Shown piece after piece: positions 59,487 through 64,000 of a stretch of 64,000 nt of DNA. Within the stretch, counting starts at the first letter, position 1. Every line of letters starts with the position of its first letter. The notes below the pieces were generated by a model. That model searched no databases, was not told the DNA's origin, and saw only the letters and a list, made by a program, of their open reading frames with translations. Location of the stretch: contig JACKAG010000011.1 in assembly GCA_020635195.1 (NCBI GenBank), positions 1 through 64,000 of the forward strand. The letters are read 5' to 3'. Position numbers and translations under genes: made by a program. The DNA comes from Deltaproteobacteria bacterium. Its GTDB lineage: Bacteria > Bdellovibrionota_B > Oligoflexia > Oligoflexales > Bog-1112.

Positions 59487-60776
59487 TCAGCTGCTGACAG
59501 ATCTCAGAAGAGTTAAAGAGCCAGGTCTGACCTGAACGGTTTCAACACCGACAAATCGTCCACCATGCCTGATCGTCACCCGGTGCTCACCAGGAGGCAG
59601 ACTCACCCTGTTGACATAAAAGGCCCCTGGCAACAGAGTCCAGCTACGGGTATCCGCGGTTTCTGTCACTGCGGAGTAAATATTTGCGGCAAGACCACCC
59701 AGAGGCCCAAACTGGCTATGCGCATGCTCTGTAAGCTGCCCCTTCAGCAAGAGCCTCGATGCGTTTTTCAGAAGCATCCGGCCCCGCCTGTCCTCCAGAC
59801 ACTGCCATGCAATGCTGTTTATATCAGCAACATTGGACGCTCTTATAAAACCCTGCCCTTCCGGCACAATTCCAACCGCACTCTGAGCCGGGTAATATCG
59901 CTCTGGCAGATAAGGGTATGAAAAGCGGATCACCTGCCTTCCAAACGAAAAGATAAATTCCTTCGCCTGCTTCGGAGCCACCATTCCGACCTCATGAATC
60001 ACCACAAGCTCACCCAGCTTCTTATCACCAGGGGCTCCTCCTGAGCCCTGAATGATGCCGGGATATCCTTTTCTGAGATGCTCCTGTATCGTTTTACGCC
60101 CCCTTCTCCTGGCAAGCTGATACAAAGAGCTGATCAGTTCTTCCGGAATATCTCCCTGAAAAAAAGGCCGGTATGCCGGACCTTCATAAAGGTCCAGAGC
60201 CTTCTTATAATCGATGATGGCATCGTCCACATCTCCGCCCGCTTCATAAATCAACCCCGCAAGAAATCTGGCAAATGCATCTTCCCGATACGCATTATGC
60301 TCAGTCCCCAGCTGTCTGGTCAGTTCATGAAGTTCTGTATTGATTTTTCTGGCTTCAACTCTGGCCGACCCTTTCGCCTTATCCTGAAGAAAAGACAGAG
60401 CCAACAGTGTATGAAGATGAACCCGCTCATAGAGTTCCCCTTCATAATCCTGCACCCCATCATTGACCAGATAGGAAGCCGCAGACTTACTCACACTCAC
60501 CGTATACAGCTCATCCGCGATCCGGTTAGCCTGCATCAGAAGCTGTCTGGACTTAGGACGCTCTCCCAGCCTGTCCAGAAGCACCGCCTTTTCTAGGTGA
60601 TATAAAAGGGCACTATTGGTCTCGTCCTTCAGACCAGAGGATTCCAGTTCATCCAGAGCCTGCTGATATTTTCCAGAAAGATACTGCCCCCGGATCTCGC
60701 GGGTTTTCTCCGTGTAAGAGGCACATCCCCATAGCAAAAACAGAGCCGGAAGGCTCCACAAAAACGATACATGCAT
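59487..60776 (-). CDS. Lipoprotein of the COG3014 family
   Basis: A 429-residue lipoprotein (LLWGC, Cys18). Tandem helical, tetratricopeptide-like segments cover about 30-200 (GQYLSGKYQQALDELESS; DDAIIDYKKALDLY). The C-terminal half is beta-rich (VIHEVGMVAPKQAKEFIF; LPPGEHRVTIRHGG). This layout and the adjacent lpoB gene match COG3014, whose members commonly neighbour LpoB. The pair may act in outer-membrane control of peptidoglycan synthesis. Start follows the lpoB stop by 24 nt. Confidence 0.82.
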   Translation of the reverse strand: MHVSFLWSLPALFLLWGCASYTEKTREIRGQYLSGKYQQALDELESSGLKDETNSALLYHLEKAVLLDRLGERPKSRQLLMQANRIADELYTVSVSKSAASYLVNDGVQDYEGELYERVHLHTLLALSFLQDKAKGSARVEARKINTELHELTRQLGTEHNAYREDAFARFLAGLIYEAGGDVDDAIIDYKKALDLYEGPAYRPFFQGDIPEELISSLYQLARRRGRKTIQEHLRKGYPGIIQGSGGAPGDKKLGELVVIHEVGMVAPKQAKEFIFSFGRQVIRFSYPYLPERYYPAQSAVGIVPEGQGFIRASNVADINSIAWQCLEDRRGRMLLKNASRLLLKGQLTEHAHSQFGPLGGLAANIYSAVTETADTRSWTLLPGAFYVNRVSLPPGEHRVTIRHGGRFVGVETVQVRPGSLTLLRSVSS

Positions 60777-60800
60777 GAGTGTCTGTTCTTCCGGGTAAGA

Positions 60801-61427
60801 CTAAAACTTGATTGACGAACGCTGGATACTTTTTGACATTGCGTATTGCTTTGACCACAGTATGGTCCCTTCCTGAATATTGGTCAGTTTGAGATTGACC
60901 TGATATGTCAGGTATTTCTGACTTCCATCGGGACTTGTATTTTCAATACTGGAAATCGATCCTCTCAGCAGAAAACGGGCCCCCGCCTGGCGGCCTTTTG
61001 CAACTGATTTCGTAGGGTCAACATATCCACTTTCCCTTTGATATTCGAGTTCTTCGGAAATATCCTGCCGGGCAGCCGCATCGATAAAAACCATAGCATT
61101 TGCATTGGTCAGCGCGTCGACAAGTTTATTTTTGACAGGCTCTGTATCGATATGCTCATTCGTCCTGTTCTCAATTTCTCTGAAAATCACTGTCGGATGA
61201 TCACCAAATTTTCTGGGATTTCTCACAACTTGCTGATTCAGATCCTCAATCAGCTTCCCGACATTATCAAGATCATTCTGAGCCCAACGGTCATCCACCA
61301 GCTTCAGGCTCTGCGGATCGACATACTCTGCCTGAAAATCCGGAGTACAGGCAAAACAGAAGAGGAACAGCATACCCAGAACAAGAGATTCACGAGTCAG
61401 GGCCACATTCGTCACACGCTTCATCAT
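60801..61427 (-). CDS. lpoB: Penicillin-binding protein activator LpoB-like lipoprotein
   Basis: A 208-residue lipoprotein with signal ending CFAC (Cys27). Key family segments are VIFREIENRTNEHIDT, LVDALTNANAMVFIDAAARQDISEELEYQRESGYVD, GARFLLRGSISSIENTS and TYQVNLKLTNIQEGTILWSKQ. In E. coli LpoB reaches from the outer membrane to activate PBP1b. This homologue is first in a two-gene unit with the COG3014 lipoprotein. ATG 61427 or 61424 may start it. Confidence 0.88.
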   Translation of the reverse strand: MMKRVTNVALTRESLVLGMLFLFCFACTPDFQAEYVDPQSLKLVDDRWAQNDLDNVGKLIEDLNQQVVRNPRKFGDHPTVIFREIENRTNEHIDTEPVKNKLVDALTNANAMVFIDAAARQDISEELEYQRESGYVDPTKSVAKGRQAGARFLLRGSISSIENTSPDGSQKYLTYQVNLKLTNIQEGTILWSKQYAMSKSIQRSSIKF

Positions 61428-61766
61428 CAGAACCTTTCCGTCTTAAATTCTTTTTGTTATCAACCTGTTCAGATTAAGCATCCCCTGGTCAGGCTGCTGT
61501 CTTACCAGATGCAAAACAAGATCAGGACAGGCCCGTCACTTCCGATGACGCAGACCTTACTGATACGGCCCACATTTTTCAGGCCCTCACCAACAGGCAA
61601 TCACTGATTCATCAAAGACAAATATAGTCAGCGATAATCAGCTTTGCAACCTGTGTTTGGGGCGCGAAATCTTCATAAAAGGCTGTTCCCGCTTTGCTCA
61701 TGCCTGAGTTCCCGATTTTATGATATAGTAAAAGCAGAGACAAGATACCGTCAGATGAGGCCAGCC
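61428..61766. other. Intergenic region between lpoB and a small exported gene
   Basis: 339 bp, divergent promoter region. No protein-like frame or hairpin stands out. A TATGATATAGT stretch at about 61720-61730 may be a -10 element for the plus-strand gene, without a clear -35. Confidence 0.4.
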
Positions 61767-62243
61767 ATGCGGGCTCTTTTTATCCTGGGATCATGCTGCC
61801 TTCTTGCATGTTCATTAGCCGTTGCCAAAACAGGGAATAGCGACTGTCCTGTCCGCAGTATTTATCTGAACGGATCGGACATCTCCGGGGCTATCGGACA
61901 GGAAATGAAAAAAGTCACCGTTTATATCGGGGACAATGGTGATATTTATATTACCGCTCCCCATTATCAGGTCTCTGAAGAACACAGCTATCTTCCTGTC
62001 AGTCGCTATCTCAATGGTAAAAGCCCTGATCTCCCCGCACACAAAAAACCGGGAACGATCTCTGCAGAAAGAGGCACAGACTCCACAGTTCCGACAGCCG
62101 TGATGACAAAAGAAAGCGCTGTCCTCCCGGGGGCCCCGCTACCCAGCCCCGGAAAAGCCGAGGATATTCCTTTCTCTGGGGAAATACCCGAAGCACCATC
62201 CATACCTGAAAAGATAGGCCAGCCATCAGGCTCAGAGCCCTGA
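61767..62243 (+). CDS. Small exported Pro-rich protein of unknown function
   Basis: 158 residues from ATG 61767 (GAGG 6 nt upstream; ATG 61755 is an alternative). Signal peptide MRALFILGSCCLLACSLAVA. A short beta-rich domain follows (SIYLNGSDISGAIGQEMKKVTVYIGDNGDIYITAPHY), reading like a small strand-turn module, then a Pro/Ser/Glu-rich tail likely to be unstructured. I recognise no family. It ends 3 nt before the convergent glycosyltransferase stop. Confidence 0.6.
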   Translation: MRALFILGSCCLLACSLAVAKTGNSDCPVRSIYLNGSDISGAIGQEMKKVTVYIGDNGDIYITAPHYQVSEEHSYLPVSRYLNGKSPDLPAHKKPGTISAERGTDSTVPTAVMTKESAVLPGAPLPSPGKAEDIPFSGEIPEAPSIPEKIGQPSGSEP

Positions 62244-62246
62244 CCC

Positions 62247-63758
62247 TCAGGTCGGTTTAAGCAACCTATAAAGGAGGATATGATCCCGCTCAGCCTCAGC
62301 TGTCAGGTATTGTCGGGACAAGCCTGGATCTCCATCTTCTGTGTTCACCAGAAGCCATCGAAAGCCTTTCCCGTACAAAGCAGAAATCTCTGCTGAAGAA
62401 CCCTCAAAATGTTTGAGAACCAGGCCCTTTCTCTCAAGATAGTAAAGGAAAACATTCGGAGTGGAATCCCCCATAATCAGAACCAGCTCATCCTGAGGTA
62501 TCTGTTGCCTGAAGGTTTCAGAATGAGACAATAGTGCATCGGGAACATTCTTATGACTGATCCAGCGTGGAATAATCCGGAAAGCCGTACAGACAGGAGC
62601 CACACAAATCAACACAACGGCAATCTTTCTCCATCTCTGATGCATAAGGGCAGCCTCCAGTCCCATCGCGGCAAGATAGCAGGCGGGAAGCAGAATATGC
62701 GTCTGATAATAGGCATGCAGCTGATATAAGGGAAAAAAGAAAAGGCTGAAGATGGAGGCAGACAGGCCCCAGAGAAGCCAGAAAAGCCGGTTTAATGTGA
62801 TCTCACCCTTCTTCTTCAAAATCCGAAGCGACAGGAAGATCCCGATCAGAAAGAAAAGCATTCCCACATGCCCGAGCGTCAGCTCTGTAAACCAGAGACC
62901 AATAGCGGAACGACTGACCTCGACAAAATGAGAAAAACTCCTGATCCACTCCGGCCCCAGAGTGATCACATCCTGGCGCTCAGGAGGATTGCTCAGATGA
63001 AGGGCAAACTGATGTCTGTACTGAAGAGCCGCCGCAACCATGGCAGAGCCTCCCCAGAGACCAAGCTTCAGAGCCAGAGCAGGTCTGTAGCTGGAACGAA
63101 ACCACTCCCGAAGCCCGATACCGGCAAACAAAATTCCATAAAAAAGCCAGGTCGCCTTCGTCACAATCGCAAGGGACAGAAAAAAGATTCCCGGAAGATC
63201 CACCCACCAGCAAAACTCACGGCTTCGCATGCTTTTCAGATATAACCAGGCTGCGATCATAAAAAAAAGCAGAGCCGGAATATTCGGCAATAATGTGATC
63301 GAATAATAAAAATAAAGGGGAGAAAAACTCATCAAAAGAAGAGTCAGTCGTCTTCTCTGAGAAGACACCCCCAGTTCCTTCAGTAAAAGACTGGCAAAGA
63401 CAAGCAGCAGGGACGCATAGAAAAAAGCAAAAATCCGGCTGTTGGCATGCCCGAAGCCTGTCAGGTGATAACTCATCCCCAAAATCCAGTAAATCAGGGG
63501 GAATTCCTGATAGCTGTAACCCGGATCATCGGGGCTGACCCTGGTATCACTGCGCGGATAGAGCAAGTCCGGATCTTCCTGATAATAATTCCTTGCGGCA
63601 GCCAGAGAAATCACCTGGCGCCAGGTGTGCTGAGCTACCGGAGGAAGTGAAAAAAATGGCAGATGAACGATAAACTGAAAGATGATCAAAGCAAGGATCA
63701 ACCTGAAAGGAGGCAGCCTGAACAATCTCTCAGTAAAAGATTCTGATATGCGTTTCAT
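62247..63758 (-). CDS. Membrane glycosyltransferase of the GT39/ArnT-like (PMT) type
   Basis: About 503 residues with roughly eleven membrane helices and a soluble C-terminus. The first loop holds WRQVISLAAARNYYQEDPDLLYPR, and then PGYSYQEFPLIYWILG, which matches the substrate-binding loop of GT-C enzymes of the Dol-P-Man/ArnT type that use polyprenyl-phosphate sugars. The acceptor (lipid A, protein or another glycan) cannot be told. The start ATG 63758 is followed by KRISESF; ATGs at 63761 and 63770 are in frame. It overlaps the end of the gene at the right edge. Confidence 0.78.
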   Translation of the reverse strand: MKRISESFTERLFRLPPFRLILALIIFQFIVHLPFFSLPPVAQHTWRQVISLAAARNYYQEDPDLLYPRSDTRVSPDDPGYSYQEFPLIYWILGMSYHLTGFGHANSRIFAFFYASLLLVFASLLLKELGVSSQRRRLTLLLMSFSPLYFYYSITLLPNIPALLFFMIAAWLYLKSMRSREFCWWVDLPGIFFLSLAIVTKATWLFYGILFAGIGLREWFRSSYRPALALKLGLWGGSAMVAAALQYRHQFALHLSNPPERQDVITLGPEWIRSFSHFVEVSRSAIGLWFTELTLGHVGMLFFLIGIFLSLRILKKKGEITLNRLFWLLWGLSASIFSLFFFPLYQLHAYYQTHILLPACYLAAMGLEAALMHQRWRKIAVVLICVAPVCTAFRIIPRWISHKNVPDALLSHSETFRQQIPQDELVLIMGDSTPNVFLYYLERKGLVLKHFEGSSAEISALYGKGFRWLLVNTEDGDPGLSRQYLTAEAERDHILLYRLLKPT

Positions 63759-63999
63759 CATGTACCTCATCCGAATAGTCCAGACGATAAGAGCTCATCA
63801 CCTGCTCACGAACTGTTTTTCTGTCTGTTCTCTGATGACAGTTTTTGATACCTGCTGCAATGACATCTTCGGGAAGCACACGAATTCTGTCAGAATAATC
63901 AGACGGAATGCCGGAGGCAATGATGCCCTGCCAGACTCCCGGCCATTGAGCAAAAGGGCGAGCACCTGCATGCAGATAACGGACCCCATGATCCTGTAA
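63730..63999 (-). CDS. Hypothetical protein, C-terminal part (runs off the right edge)
   Basis: The minus strand is open from the window edge to TGA at 63730-63732, giving 89 residues (for example YLHAGARPFAQWPGVWQGII and VLPEDVIAAGIKNCHQRTDRK), with clearly protein-like composition. Its end overlaps the glycosyltransferase start by about 29 nt, so the two are probably co-transcribed. The family is not recognised from this fragment. Shorter frames in the other phases here are not convincing. Confidence 0.6.
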   Translation of the reverse strand, partial: LQDHGVRYLHAGARPFAQWPGVWQGIIASGIPSDYSDRIRVLPEDVIAAGIKNCHQRTDRKTVREQVMSSYRLDYSDEVHDETHIRIFY

Positions 64000-64000
64000 A

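Noticed and set aside
63682..63999. 105-codon plus-strand frame at the right edge
   Set aside because: The minus strand here is open in a frame with better composition that runs into the glycosyltransferase start, so the plus frame is a shadow.
1..64000. CRISPR arrays or rRNA genes
   Set aside because: No regularly spaced repeats and no conserved rRNA segments were seen anywhere in the window.

Overview
The window is about 64 kb of a Gram-negative, proteobacteria-like chromosome. Supporting signs are lipoproteins with lipoboxes, an outer-membrane barrel candidate, ExbB/ExbD, LpoB, a type IV prepilin, a cbb3 oxidase operon and alternative complex III (ACIII). The mix of a fused CcoN-CcoO subunit, ACIII, a 115-kDa-class NAD-glutamate dehydrogenase, many orphan exported proteins and Pre-toxin-TG toxins suggests the Bdellovibrionota/Oligoflexia branch or a relative. 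This is an inference from gene content and is not proven. No rRNA or CRISPR is present. There is one tRNA, tRNA-Gly(GCC).

Layout: 1-3.9 kb holds a partial gene, comM, a prepilin and a Calvin-type aldolase. From 3.9 to 11.5 kb lies a peptide-modification island: a DUF2126 transglutaminase protein, divergent from an operon of a degenerate NTN-amidotransferase/transglutaminase fusion, a circularly permuted ATP-grasp and an alpha-E protein. From 11.7 to 14.6 kb two orphan exported proteins diverge from a perfect palindrome. From 14.6 to 21.2 kb is a tightly overlapping ccoI-S-NO-Q-P-G operon. From 21.5 to 24.4 kb is toxin cassette A (small Cys-hairpin protein, Pre-toxin-TG toxin, immunity) next to an IS5 remnant. 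From 24.4 to 29.1 kb are a PqiA-like protein, an apparently exported atypical kinase, a secreted protein and a fatty-acid desaturase. From 29.2 to 37.0 kb is ACIII (actABCDEF), which should deliver quinol electrons to c-type cytochromes and so to cbb3. Then come uvrB-uvrC. From 41.4 to 44.4 kb is mobile-element debris with an apparently intact IS1182-type element bounded by CTAG repeats. From 44.4 to 46.7 kb is toxin cassette B, with the same three-gene order as A and a colicin-E3-like C-terminus. From 47 to 51 kb are lepB, a small exported protein, a CHASE2/degenerate-cyclase/PilZ protein and the tRNA. From 51 to 58 kb are envelope genes, exbB/exbD, a GCS2 ligase and NAD-glutamate dehydrogenase with a clear terminator. 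From 58 to 64 kb are lipoproteins, YaiI, the COG3014/LpoB pair, a GT39-like glycosyltransferase and a partial gene.

The best candidate for an undescribed system is the pair of cassettes A and B. They share a small exported protein with two spaced cysteines around a Gly/Ala hydrophobic hairpin, directly upstream of a Sec-signal Pre-toxin-TG toxin whose C-terminus and immunity gene differ between loci. Secondary candidates are the exported kinase with a WNK-like lysine arrangement, the cyclase that has lost its catalytic residues, and the NTN/transglutaminase fusion lacking its nucleophile.
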